Notes: a model not told the origin generated them from the sequence alone. Shown: positions 11,001 through 20,640, counted from the stretch's first letter. The stretch: DNA of 64,000 nucleotides from Polytrichum commune (GCA_950295325.1 OX485806.1:12588001-12652000), one strand, 5' to 3'. Numbers and translations are program-made.

Positions 11001-11292
11001 AGCACTTGACGAAGGGAGGAGAATGGCGGCTCAACATATTGAGGCAATCCAAAGAAGGAGAAAGATTATTTTTGACAAACGACATAAGAGAAGGGCCCTA
11101 ACACCGGGAATGATGGTCATGATTCAAGACGCACGAAAGCTTGAATTTCCGGCGAAATTCAATGCGGTATGGTTAGGACCTTACCTTGTCTATGAGGTCT
11201 TTCCTAATAATTCAATTCAATTGGAAACGTTGAATGGTGAGCTCTTTCCTACCCGTACATCGGGAAGTAGATGTAAGGAGTACCGAGCTTGA
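5053..11292 (+). CDS. gag-pol polyprotein of the Ty3 element
   Basis: One uninterrupted frame of 2,079 residues, without frameshift or stop between gag and pol. A proline-rich segment (about 110-125) precedes the retrotransposon gag capsid domain (about 153-306). A CCHC zinc knuckle has C432, C435, H440 and C445; a second, shorter knuckle has C517, C520, H524 and C529. The aspartic protease has D852 in a VDGGSS motif (DGG where DSG or DTG is usual). Reverse transcriptase spans about 1240-1460, with F1374-V-D1376-D1377 at the active site where YVDD is commoner. RNase H follows (D1522 in YCDAS). The integrase zinc finger is H1730/H1737/C1768/C1771, and its catalytic triad is D1800, D1861, E1897 with the usual 35-residue last gap. 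About 180 residues follow without a chromodomain. No key catalytic residue is missing. Confidence 0.96.
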   Translation: MQGRTRSQKPSLIVGLEKSTRKRRSSKISDRLEQDNVRIESCLNVEPRTRSILDTLELGAQLEEEITPSKLSGETSSENYTLREEFPVEVDRGLLNSSPVTMAEERGMDPPPIPPIPPIPPIPRIDPLVRPRGLPIVVPHNLAAMDMPSHLPKFYGTKDEDPSRHMERYIERLASFLITNPGYWLVWFPTTLEGEAYEWYRDHAEGHFRGWEQLQREFLNEFRPEVGKSTALRALSSLKQGREEEISAYIRRFDLVCTRFVGTMLNDDTLKQFFIQGFFKSGTIRGVLERNPLTLADAKRAARDIENLDKDHERLWRREDELIPQFIPIRPRVVAVEPAKYENQIPYAIVDTGPRPLAVREPAPLLALPAPRTDPHLEEVERRLGASQLGFQEAMIKQMQSLTDQMSLMIRSQQPGPPPPVESGRHSSGLWCVQCGQPAHTRQFCRSGQNRDQRGNGNPPQQNQRGQAPPHYGNGSNRGPQPRGQGGQNLEKKEFHPFCGRWHAQGQCWSEGQEFNCSNCGGSHPSDTCRQPDKIINVPYPVANPQQQARDNMRGARPQGVPANELRPPNLYYDHSNARQTFHPPAGLQTTTGYIPIQNRQGVPPNGSNGRQAPPTDPGSSNSQDVRFMDGVLEATCDDMLPLPTRIGEEQSQWPPHTNAITYELVKGKGVVEEAPALAVTTRARRGDASLEVGIGEQGNYSSDEEINLSELHRVARRATKDVERENIILQDRERTNAVHDLDNSDVGEWEGPGVPVDEFDVVGNSKVERSTGYDLWADLSTLKADITFGQLLEISPTARKTLKEGMPVHKRMRKVKAKIAARIQSQGGTDVKAIEIEVVIVDKVVPNVLVDGGSSLNILPEDTMKKLGLGLTGPSPLVINMANQSSTTPLGMIKDCRMTTGGEEYLVTFHVIKMHSNKDTFPILLGRPWLRMANAMVNWGGPKPSITYGPEGNRVIVSIGSLEGWMKKEMYLPLEKEIDDLNENEIGKALVGVVHPEGQRVVIDSGSGSLGPNFYNYGDNGDYAQWLREYPESEVDVMVTFHQVGLGSEFPSVSLGEGSLLEPCEVLTEEEWVSGGLTPWVDDVEEGEVSLIHVDGTQEEDVIIESSKLEEPLHFKTTSTGIVVGQDVKDYPNVPSDWYRNKEEQAHVSEADWRYVDVKLKNGKTRQMKMGSKLGEKEVREYSNLVDEFSNTFAWSYDELKGIPREMVEHRIPLIPGARPIRQKERRMNPQLQLLVKAELERLLKAGFIKPVEITDWVSPMVLVKKKNGKLRVCVDYRKLNSCTQKDHFPLPFITLLLEEVGGHSRYTFMDGYAGYNQISIALQDIHKTAFTTPWGTFVWVVMPFGLCNAPATFQRLVMYIFTDLLFKSMTVFVDDFSTQSNVDDHLHCVREALVRCRKMRLALNPDKTFLGVNKGVLLGYVVSEKGREPDPDKIAAISDLATPTNSKGISKLLGHVGWYRELIPNFSKIAVPITHLLKKDVKFEWTDACQKAFEELRYRLNTYPVLIPPNWGKHFHVYCDASNVAIGSALCQATGEKEKDQPIAYASKQLTPAERNYSTTERECLAMVFSVKKFRHYLMCNPVVFFVDHMAIKYLINKAELSGRLARWVLLLEEFDYTVEYKPGRMHLQADHLSRLSEEIGKNPVNDMLVDDSLFVVTSTPEWYAGIVEFLTTHKLPKEWTKEERRKVRVNSRQFVVVGHRLFRRGSDGILRRCVSKTEVEAILIACHDSACGGHFSGQLTGQKILRAGYFWPTLFKDAHDYVRKCDACQRYARDDLRMEMPLHVSLPLIPFEKWGIDYVGEVHPQSSKGMKYIVVATEYLTKWAEAKAVKTDTAEHAATFMYENIISRFGVPKILVSDRGTHFLNDLIREMTEKFKIDHRKTTPYHPQTNGQTERVNGILVSILRKTVIDSKRDWDTKLTAALWAYRTTYKVTTRATPFSLVYGLEATLPIEYEVESLRVAVSTRLTESQSLRNRLTDLEALDEGRRMAAQHIEAIQRRRKIIFDKRHKRRALTPGMMVMIQDARKLEFPAKFNAVWLGPYLVYEVFPNNSIQLETLNGELFPTRTSGSRCKEYRA

Positions 11293-11353
11293 CTAGGCAA
11301 CTTACCCTTGGAGCAAGAGATGTTTGGATTCATCCCCCGATGGTCGCCAATTA
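11293..11353 (+). other. 3' end of internal region without a clear polypurine tract
   Basis: The 61 bp between the pol stop and the 3' LTR end in GGTCGCCAATTA. The purine run normally found against the 3' LTR, the plus-strand primer, is absent; only GGAGCAAGAGATG lies further upstream (11320-11332). CCAATTATGTG at the junction is the exact reverse complement of CACATAATTGG at the 5' LTR junction (4140-4150). Confidence 0.6.
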
Positions 11354-13236
11354 TGTGAGCCCAAAAGGGTGCCCACATTTAGTCTTAGACCCTTGAAACG
11401 TTAGTTGATGCACTTTGAAGTAGCATGTTACTTCACAAAAATATAAAAAGAGTGAAATGTTAGTCTTAGAAGTACCATGTTGTAAGAGGCTAGGATGTGA
11501 GTTGTTATTGTGTTTTTACCTTCGGAAGGATTTGAGTGAATGAGGATAGGTAAGGAGAACTTGGATTGAGTAGTTAGTGAGTAGGCTAGTACAAATGGAT
11601 GGAGACAACCAAAGTGACTCAAGAGGCAAGTGCATTCGAATTGGGATGAATGGAGGATCACATGGAGCGCACAAGTGGACCACCTCATCATGGCCACTTA
11701 ATGGGGAAGGCCCAAGGAAGAATGCAAGGTGGAGGATAAGCAAATTCTCAAAGCACCAATCAAATCACGAGTTAAGCATCGTGGTTTGAATTAAGTGGTG
11801 AGCGACGATTTGGGAAAGTAAGGGGAGAAAGTTATGGCGGCGGAAAGCGAAGGAGGCTAAGTTTGGGTTGAAGCATCCCAAGTTTGGTAAAGTGTGGTAG
11901 GTAGAAAGCCAAGGCTAGTTAAATGTTCGAATTAGGATCCTTGTTGATCATTTGAGGGAGGAAGACTTAGAAGATAGGATTGGCGCCTACTAAGTAGGAG
12001 GAAATCTCAAGGGCTTATCGTGAGCCTTGAGGGTGCTCACCCCCTCAAGCTTACTATATAATCCCTCATTCTTCCCTCACTCATCCTCTCTTTCCTTTGT
12101 GCTCCAAGGCACCCCACGAGTTATAAGTGTGGGTGTGGGAAGCCATATTGGAGCACATGTGTGTGCTTAGTTTTTAGTTTGAGAGCCAAGGCTTGTTAGC
12201 CTTGAAGAGGGCTTGACCTCTTGGTAGAATTAGTGTTGACGTGAAGGATTTTAAAGTTAATTCATGATTCCAATTTGTGGTACTTAAAGTTCATGTTTTG
12301 AATACACGTGGTTGCAAGTTCCATGTTTAAGAGTTGAGCACTTGATGTTGTGATGAGTGCAAAAATATACTTGTGTGGATTAGTTAGTCTTAGTGAAGTT
12401 AGGAAATTCTCTCTCCCCCTCTCCTCTCTAGGATTTTAGGATTAGAGAAGAATTGTGTGATTAGAAAGGGGTTGTTAGTAGAATTAGGGAAATTAGGTAG
12501 GAATATTAGTTAAGGGCTTGAATAATTAGTGAGGTAGTTGGGGATTACAACTACAAAGTTGTGGGTTCATGAAGGAGCTGGGTTTGTTTAGTTAGAAAGT
12601 AAAGAGCTGGGTTTATGAAGGACCTGGGTTTGTTTAGTTAGAAGCTAAGGAGCTGGGTTTATGAAGGAGCTGGGTTTATGAAGGAGCTGGGTTTGTTTAG
12701 TTAGAAGCTAAGAAGCTGGGTTTATGAAGGAGCTGGGTTTATGAAGGAGCTAGGTTTATGTAATTAGAAAGTAAAGAGATGGGTTCATGAAGGAGCTTAG
12801 TAGATAGCCTACCTAATTAGCTCATAGACAAGTAGTTAGTTACATTATGCTAGTTAGTGTTATGTGTGGCTTTCACAAGTAAATGTATTTGAGATTGACT
12901 ATAGAGAATAGTGTTTTTTTTAACACTTGCATCCTCTTTTTAAAAATAAACCACGTGCACAACTTAATGGAGAATGTGGAGCACTCTCGCGATGGCAAGA
13001 CAAAGGAAGCAAAGACCAAAGGTGCGAGGGAGAGATTGACATAAGTCACATAAGTATTTCTTAATACTTAAAGGCTTATGTACGGTATGGAGACACCAAT
13101 TAAATCCAAGACCACTTGAAGGGTGAACCTTGCACTATGGACTCATCCAAGTCCAAATCCAATACCGCGGAGGAATGTGAGCCCAAACCCACTACTCGGA
13201 CTACGGATGCTTAAGGGTGGGGGGTTTGGCCTCACA
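11354..13236 (+). repeat. 3' LTR
   Basis: Same length as the 5' LTR at a constant offset of 9,093 bp, with one observed difference (T at 13208). Contains the second TATA box (12056-12062) and tandem repeat, and is followed by the target duplication. Confidence 0.97.
12945..12950 (+). terminator. Possible polyadenylation signal in the 3' LTR
   Basis: AATAAA in an A/T-rich stretch downstream of the inferred R start. It would end element transcripts. The counterpart at 3852-3857 would have to be read through. Plant poly(A) signals are loose, so this is tentative. Confidence 0.35.
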
Positions 13237-13241
13237 TTAGC
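13237..13241. repeat. Right target-site duplication TTAGC
   Basis: Matches 2256-2260 exactly. Confidence 0.95.
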
Positions 13242-13307
13242 ATTGAGGTAATAATTTTTGTGACTTACCAATGAAAGGTCTTTGTCATTCTAGATAAGTG
13301 AAGATGT

Positions 13308-13592
13308 GAATTGGAGTTAGACAACTCCTAGTAGATGGATGCCATTCATTGGAGCTAGACAACTCTCTATCAATAAATATAGTTGGAATTAGACAACTCT
13401 GACTAGAATAATGGATGAATGAATATGATTGGAATTAGAAAGTTCCAACTATAAATATGGATGAATGAATCTAATTAGAATTAGACGGTTCCAACTAGAA
13501 AAATGGATGATTGAATCAAGTTGGATTTAGATAGTTCCAACTGTAAGTATGGATGATTGGATCAAGTTGATTTTAGACAATTCCAAGTAGAG
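13308..13592. repeat. 46-bp tandem repeat, about six copies
   Basis: Degenerate units with the core AATTAGACAGTTCCAACTAG followed by AAAAATGGATGATTGAATCA. Each unit contains an imperfect palindrome, GTTGGAATTAGAC then GTTCCAAC. The copies vary at many positions, so the array is old. Confidence 0.8.
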
Positions 13593-14034
13593 GATTGTGA
13601 TTGAGCCAAAAGATTAAAAAAAGATCATACGGTAAAGTGACCTATGTATATAGATAAGGAAACTCTAATCTAAATATTATAATAATTGAGATTTATAAAT
13701 GTATATTTTATATACTATGGATAGAGATGGGTAAGACTAGGAGTGCCTTTGGAGTATAAAAGAGAGCTCAAGGGAGGAGAATGGATCATCTTCTATCTCT
13801 CCTATGGTTAGGTGGTTCAAGCTCATAGCAATCACAATATTGTGACTAAGTTATAAACTTTTGTAATGTACTAAGTTTGAAAGTTCTCAATATTGGTGTC
13901 TCATATGCATTCATGCTTGTTATTATTGTGTAAACGAAGAATGTGACAAACAATGAGGCAAACCATCCAACACATGGCTTGATAGTGATTGTTGAGAGGC
14001 CCAACAAAACTTTCATACGATATTAGACTCTAGT
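13593..14034. other. No gene recognised
   Basis: AT-rich spacer. It may include the upstream part of the decayed LINE, but I see no endonuclease-like coding. Confidence 0.4.
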
Positions 14035-16321
14035 CACTCGAACGATACCCCCAAAGCAATTTTCAAGAAGTATTGCACGACATTCCAATATAAAAATAAT
14101 GCTATGACTTGGAGCGCAAACAAAAGGAACTACATCTTCTACTCAAAAGTGACCCAAAATTATTGTGGAAGAGTTTTGAAGAAAAAGATGATTCGACCCT
14201 CTCATTTGCACCACAAGGAGTAGTGGATTATTGCACAAAACTATACACCATAGGACAAAGTATCATTGATCATTTTGTTCCGAACATTCAACTTTCTAAT
14301 GTTTTTATAGTAGGGGTATGATTCCATATGAAAGATTTAGCAAATCGCAAGGATGTTGATATCTATGGGTTAAAACCAAGTTTCTAAAATGGGCTCCAAA
14401 TGATTTGTGTGGACCAATCATGTCGTAATTTAATTTGGTGGCTAAAGAGGGTTTCTCAGCTTCATGGACTATCTACATCATTCAAATGATCTTCAAATAT
14501 GGTGGCATACACTCCCTAGAGAACTATAGGACCATAATACTTGGAATAATCTTTGGCATACTTTATTTTGTTTTTTTTGAGAAAATAATTAGTTGATTGG
14601 CGGAATTGAAGGGCGTCATAGTGAGAGGACAAACATGTTTTAAGGGAAGGTGGATCCACTTTGCACCACATCCTCACATTACATACTTTAATTGAACAAG
14701 AAGTGTTTATAGGCCAATGTCTTTATTCTTGTTTTGTTAATTTCAAGAAAGTTTTTGACACAATCCCACGTGACAAGCTTTGGGCACACCTCCAACAATT
14801 AGGTGCACCACCCCATTTACAACATGTTGTAAAAGCCATGTACACTGCAATCCACATAAAAATGTGAATAATTGGCAACACACATGATGATATAATATCC
14901 GACATTAGTGTCAAAAATCATGTCTCTTTTCTCTCATACTATTTGGCTTGTACATTGATAAACTTGAAACATATTTGGACGCAATCAATGGGGATTCTTT
15001 GTGTTTATTTAACACAATGGTTGTCATTCCTCTTTATGGTAACGATGTTGTTATACTCTCTAAATTTGGAGCAAGCCTACAAAGACTTTTAAGCAAGCTA
15101 CATGAGTTTTTCACTTCTTATGGCCTTGAACTCCATTTATCAAATATTAAAAATCATAATTTTTGGCTGCAACAAATGGAAATTAAACCAAAAGCATCTT
15201 TCTATAGACAAGGGCCGGATTGAGATAACTCATAGATACCTTGGGATTGATTCTTATTCAGATAAATACTTTGAGCCATCTAGTTGATGGCGAAGAATTG
15301 CAAGTATGAAAGCCTTGATTGGCACTTTAAGGAAAGAAGTAGGAGTCATAGTCACATGTTGGGAACTCAAATCCCATCTATTCAAGGTTTTGGTGTTTCC
15401 AACTTTCACATATGGCATTGAAACTTGGGAAGGCAGCTTCCAAAACTCTCATTGGAAGGTTTTCGAGAAGGGCATGAAGATGCGTATGATGTTTTGCATC
15501 GATTGTGTTCTTCAACAATATATCATATTTTGTTGGCCAAATTTGAAGAACTTCCCATAGAATTACACGCTCTCAAGCTCACTACGAGCTTTCAACAACA
15601 ACTCACCCATGTATTCCTCTCTTGGTTAATCAGTAAAGCAACCTCACTTTCCCAACACCTAGCCGAACATGGATTTAACACCTAGCACGAATCAACAACC
15701 ATGTGGAAGACATCATGGGGTCTATCTCACCAAGACACCCATGACAACCCAACTACATCTAAAATAACATACGATGATATCAAGGAGGCATTTCTTGCTA
15801 AAGAGTGGAACTTTTTCCATCTATCATGGAAAAAACTAGATTACCTCCACCTCAAGGATATTCAAAAGTACAAATGCAAATTGTACTTGAAGCAACCATT
15901 GACACCAACACAACACAATATCATTGCCGCCTATTGCACCTTGAACCATAGATTAACCATTGAAACTAGACAATAGTCAACAATCCTTATCTCTAGAGAT
16001 ACAAAGACTATGCCACTTTTGCTCCTATAATGCAATTAAAAATGAGGCACATTTCGTGTAGGAATGTCCCTATATAAGCCCATTAGAGATAAGTTTCCAT
16101 CACTATTTGAGAATGTAGCCCTAGGAGCCTCAAGTCTTCCTTTTCAATTGGACCACCACATTGATATTAGCCTCTACCTCATGGAGGCTACTGCACTCCG
16201 CCGGTCTAGAGAATTAGTTGGTTTGGAATCACCACGATGCACTTTTAATCCCATTAGCCTTTCCGGCTTTTTGTACTTTATTTTCAATTTCATTTCAATT
16301 CATAATATGACATATAATATA
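14035..16321 (+). pseudogene. Decayed LINE (non-LTR retrotransposon)
   Basis: Pieces of a plant LINE ORF2 lie in order but in different frames with stops between. They are a linker before the polymerase (14109-14321), a reverse-transcriptase piece with NFKKVFDTIPRDKLWAHL (14661-14867), the active-site region (14948-15223), where the expected YADD reads YGND, then GLELHLS and a thumb-like part (15306-15685), and C-terminal pieces ending with CPLYKPIRDKFPSLF-like and FQLDHHIDISLYL motifs (15701-16300). At least four frame breaks are needed. Neither an upstream endonuclease nor a poly(A) tail is clear. The element is long dead. Confidence 0.85.
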
Positions 16322-17265
16322 CACAACTGAGTATGTGAGACCTACATGCATATGATGGTTGAGCATGTACATATTTATTGGAAAAAAACCAAGTCATACA
16401 AAACACAAACACGGGTTGGGGCAATGCATGTAGGTTTAGGGTTTGGGGAGTGGGAAACGAGGGAGACTAGAGGAGGAGGCATACAAACCAATTCCTCATC
16501 CCGCATCTAGGGTGGAGCCAAACCCTTATTTCCACTTACCTAGAGTTAGCCGATGTTTTACACAATGCTAAAGTTAGGGATGCATGGCATTAGATGCACA
16601 AAGCTAGAACCTCAACCCTTTGAGTGTTGGGCACCTACACAACAATTCGTAATGTCACGTATAATATAAATAGTTAAAAAATAACCAATGATATGCATGT
16701 AGTGGCTTATCATGCTTGTATTTCTTAAATAAACCAATTGTATAATCGTGCTATGAAGCACAAACATAGTGGGGAGTGGTGCATGTGGGTCGGGCTTTCG
16801 TGGAGTGAAAACGGAGGGAGATTGAGAGGAGGAGGCATAAAACCATGTTCCCCTCGACCTAGGTTGGAGCCAAACCCTTATATTTGCCATTCATCTAGAG
16901 TTAGTCAATGTTCTACCACCATGATACCAAAACTAGGGTTGTGTGACATTAGATGAATCAATTTAGAATCTTAACATGTTGTGCACACGATGGCTTATAA
17001 TGTCACATGTAATTACAAGGTACTAAATGTGTGAGACGTATATGCATACATCATAGTGTCTTACTATGCACGTATTTGTTATAAAAATGGAGGGAGATTG
17101 AGAGGAAGAGGCTTGAAACCATGTTCTCCAACCTACTATTTGGCATTACAAAACTAGGGTTGTGTGACATTAGACGAATCACTCTAGAATCTCAACATGT
17201 TGTGCACATGATGGCTTATAATGTCACATGCATAGACAAGGTACTAAACGTGTGAGACATATATG

Positions 17266-17297
<32 letters not shown>

Positions 17298-18090
17298 TGT
17301 ACGCATTTCATTAAAGAAACTGAGTCATACAATAGTGCTATGAAGCACAAACATAGTGGGAAGTGGTGCATGTGGGTTGGGGTTTGGTGGAGTGAAAATT
17401 GAGGGAGATTGAGAGGACGAGGGATGAAACCATGTTCCCCTTGACCTAGGTCGGAGCCAAACCCTTATATTTGCCATTCACCTAGAGTTAGTTGATGTTC
17501 TACCCTAATACTATAGCTAGGGTTGTGTGACATTAGACGAATCACTCTAGAATCTCAACATGTTGTGCGCACAATGGCTTATAATGTTACATGCATAGAC
17601 AAGGTACTAAACGTGTGAGACATATATATACACACACGTACACATACACACATGTACGCATTTCATTAAAGAAACTGAGTCATACAATAGTGCTATGAAG
17701 CACAAACATAGTGGGAAGTGGTGCATGTGGGTTGGGGTTTGGTGGAGTGAAAATTGAGGGAGATTGAGAGGACGAGGGATGAAACCATGTTCCCCTTGAC
17801 CTAGGTCGGAGCCAAACCCTTATATTTGCCATTCACCTAGAGTTAGTTGATGTTCTACCCTAATACTATAGCTAGGGTTGTGTGACATTAGACGAATCTC
17901 AACATGTTGTGCACACGATGGCTTATAATGTCACATGTATAGACAAGGTACTAAGTGTGTGAGATGTATATGCATATGCATAGACATCATAGTGGCTTAC
18001 CGTGTACGTATTTCATTAAAGAAATGGAGTCATACAATAGTGCTACAAAGCACGAATACGGTGGGGAGTGGTGCATGTGGAGTGGAGATT
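16322..18090. repeat. Tandem array of about 350-bp units, five to six copies
   Basis: Each unit contains the ordered landmarks GAGTCATACAATAGTGCTAT, GTGGTGCATGTGGGTTGGGG, GGAGCCAAACCCTTATATTT, CACCTAGAGTTAGTTGATGT, AGGGTTGTGTGACATTAGA and TGGCTTATAATGTCACATG. Starts are near 16322 (most diverged), 16660, 17000 (shortened), 17321 and 17676, with a partial copy from 18025. The 17321 and 17676 copies are nearly identical at a period of 355 bp; the others are diverged. No coding frame persists across units. Confidence 0.85.
17258..17299. repeat. TA/CA microsatellite
   Basis: A run of alternating TA then CA dinucleotides inside one of the 350-bp units. The unit at 17676 is preceded by a shorter, interrupted version. 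Confidence 0.85.
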
Positions 18091-18159
18091 GAGGGAGAGG
18101 GGGAGGCAGGAAAGCAGGCCTCCCCTTCCCCTCCCTCCATCGCCATGATCCAACTTGAA

Positions 18160-19096
18160 ATTTAAATTGAGGCTCAATCATAAAAGTCTCCCCCCAAAAA
18201 CCCCAAATTTGAAAATAAGCGGGAACTCTGCAAGATGAGGACAAAGCAAGGCATAGTGGCACGCAAGTCCGCCCGCGCGAGGCCGAGGCCGCGCCGGGTG
18301 CCCGCGAGAAACTTTTCACCGCTGCCCGCAGATTCCTTTTTCCGCCCTCGCAGCCCGGGTCGCAATTTGAACCGTGACTGCCCTGCCCGGCCGTGTTGGC
18401 AGTTAGGGTGACACGGGCCATCCGGCCGGGCGTGGGCCGGGTTCGTTCACCCGGCCGGTCGAGGGCCCAGCTCCCCAGGGCGTTAATGACGGGCGTTCGC
18501 GTGCACGGGGAGCGCGATGGGAACACATATGGAACATGTTCGGGAACGTCTTTCCCCCTCCACCCCCCTCGGAGCGCTTGAGGAGGAGGCTTAACTACGG
18601 CCGCGCCCGCCTTACCTTCCTCACTTTCGAGCATTGCCTCCTCGCATCCATCGCACTCGCTGAGCACCGCGAAAGCGTGTTCCGAAGCCAGCTTCTTGTT
18701 GCCATCGCTGCGTAGCTCCCGAACGAGCCAACTCGCGCACCATTTGGTGCACTGTAGGGCCAGATTTTGTGCTTTTCCAGGGCCTCCATACCCTCGTTAC
18801 TGTGCTTTTGTTTTCTTTTCTCGTCCTGTATCCCTAGGAGCTTGGGCTTCTTCAGGGTAACCAGTCGTTTTGCGTCTGGATCCGTGTGTGTTATCGCCTC
18901 CTTGTCTATAGTTCTGAGTCTCGCGTGGAGACATTTCTGCCCGCACCGGAAGTGCCTCGCCAAGTCGGTTGGTTTTAAGTTTGGTAGTGTTTCTTGTTTA
19001 GTTTCTGTGTTAATTGCTCCCTAGACTTTGTGTGAGTTTCAGTTCCTGTTTGCTCCAGGGTGTTTTGTGTGTTCCCTCTCTCTTTCCTCCGCTATA
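18160..19096 (+). promoter_or_regulatory. GC-rich upstream region and 5' leader of histone H1
   Basis: Base composition changes sharply from AT-rich repeats to CpG-rich sequence at about 18240-18480, then to a pyrimidine-rich leader before the H1 start. I see no clear TATA box and cannot place the transcription start. Open frames on both strands here look like products of the GC bias, not genes. Confidence 0.45.
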
Positions 19097-20431
19097 ATGG
19101 CTGCTACTGATGCCGCACCGGCAGTTGACCCCGCGCCTGCCTCAGAGGCTGTGGAGGAGGTTAAGGTCGACGATAAGCCCGAGAAGGTTCCCAAGGAGAA
19201 GAAGGCTAAAGCTCCCAAGGAGAAGAAGCCCAAGGCTCCTAAGGCACCGAAGGAGAAGGCTCCCAAGGTCCCCACTGCTCACCCTACCTACCTTCTGGTA
19301 CGTAATTCTTTTGAACTCTCGACTCATGTTAATTCATCGTCTTGTTTGTGCTTCTGTGAGCCATTTAGTTTGCCGACTCAACATTGTGAGTCATGACCTA
19401 AGTATGTTTGAGATGATACGCCATGTCTAGCTATGCACCTTGTGATATCAGGGTTACTTCATCTGGGATGTCTACTCCTTCTGGATTATTAAGGTATGTT
19501 TAATGAAGGATGTGACGGTCAATTTCCGGTGTCGGGAGCTTGTTTGCAACATGGTTTGTTCTACGCCGGCCCATGCCTGTGATGAAGTGCGATGTTGTCG
19601 CGAATGCGATGTCAACTGTGTCTGACATGGTCAATTGCTGGGGTATATAGCAAGATACATCTGCTGTGTCATGTGGGGTGTGAGTCTAACTCTTGTATGT
19701 CTATGTGTTTTGTTCAATTTGCTTAGATGGTGAAGGAAGCCATCGGAACCCTGAAGGAGAGGACTGGGTCAAGCCAATACGCTATTGCCAAATACTTGGA
19801 GGACAAGTATAAGACTGGTCTGCCACCCAACTTCAAGAAGCTATTGGCCGTTCAGTTGAGGAATTTGACCAAGTCGGGCAAGGTGTACAAAGTGAAGAAT
19901 TCCTACAAACTGTCTGACGAGTTGAAGAAGCCTGTTAAGGCACCCAAGGCTCCATCCGCTACTGTGAAAGAAACCAAGCCCGCAAGTAAGTCCACTAAGG
20001 TTGTCAAGAAACCTACAGCTGGGCGTGTGAAGACCAAAGCAACCTCCAGTGCCGCATCCAAGGCCAAGCCTGCTGCCAGCAAGCCTGTCGCGAAGTCCGT
20101 GAAACCCACTCCCAAAGCCACCAAGCCTGCCGCCAAGGTTACCACTAAGACAACGACGAAGGCGGTGAAACCTGTGAAGGCTGGGCGGAAGCCAGCGGCG
20201 CCTGCCGCGAAGAAGGCTGAAACTAAAGTGGCCGCCCCTTCCAGGAAGCCTGTGGCTGCACCTGCAAGGAAACCAGTGCCAGCAGCAAGGAAGGCACCTA
20301 CTGTTCGAAAGGCCGTGACTCCCAAGAAGGCCACCACCAAGACCGTCAAGCCTAAGGTTACCAAGGCCGCTGCTGGCAAGGCTAAGACGGGAAAGGCGGC
20401 TGGGCCACCTGCGAAGAAAGCAAAGAAGTGA
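19097..20431 (+). CDS. Linker histone H1
   Basis: Two exons, 19097-19297 and 19727-20431, joined across a 429-bp phase-0 intron (CTG|GTACGT to TTGCTTAG|ATGG), give 301 residues. Linker histones bind the nucleosome dyad and linker DNA in the nucleus. The N-terminal tail (1-60) is rich in Lys, Ala, Pro and Glu. The winged-helix globular domain (about 60-130) contains HPTYLLMVKEAI, SSQYAIAKYLEDKY, LPPNFKKLLAVQL and GKVYKVKNSYKLS. The C-terminal tail of about 170 residues is lysine/alanine/proline-rich, with TPKK- and TPKA-type DNA-binding motifs. An intron at the start of the globular domain is characteristic of plant H1 genes. I chose the ATG at 19097 because it starts the acidic/basic tail; the frame upstream has no typical H1 sequence. 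Confidence 0.95.
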
Positions 20432-20640
20432 AGAAGAGCTTTGCTTGTGTAACTATTCCCAAATGGTGTTTCTTAACACCACCTTCCTTCCCAGAAACAA
20501 TTCAATTCAACCCTCGTTCCTGTTTTCCCATGTGCAGCTTCACTATGGCCGTCTTAGATGTATGTATGGAAGAAATGTGGCATGCTTCATTAGCTAGAGG
20601 TGTGAGGCGTAGATTCTGGAGGTTGTTTTGCAACTTTTTT

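Larger units (their letters stand above)
2261..13236 (+). mobile_element. Complete Ty3/gypsy LTR retrotransposon (non-chromovirus type)
   Basis: Two direct LTRs of 1,883 bp, both beginning TGTGAG and ending CTCACA, bound a 7.2-kb internal region with one gag-pol frame. The 5-bp sequence TTAGC at 2256-2260 is repeated at 13237-13241, a perfect target-site duplication. Comparing the LTRs by eye, I find one difference, C at 4115 against T at 13208. Domain order is gag, protease, reverse transcriptase, RNase H, integrase, the order of Ty3/Metaviridae. No chromodomain follows the integrase, which fits the Tat/Athila branch of plant Ty3 elements. All parts needed for transposition appear open, so the insertion is young and the element may be autonomous. 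Confidence 0.97.

Noticed and set aside
11320-11332. GGAGCAAGAGATG as polypurine tract
   Set aside because: It is over 20 bp from the 3' LTR and contains pyrimidines; real tracts normally touch the LTR.
13308-18090. Regularly spaced repeats considered as a CRISPR array
   Set aside because: Repeats are degenerate tandem units without unique spacers, in a plant nuclear genome; ordinary mini- and satellite repeats.
18595-18963. 122-codon minus-strand frame upstream of histone H1
   Set aside because: Lies in GC-rich promoter/leader sequence, where long chance frames are expected; no family match.
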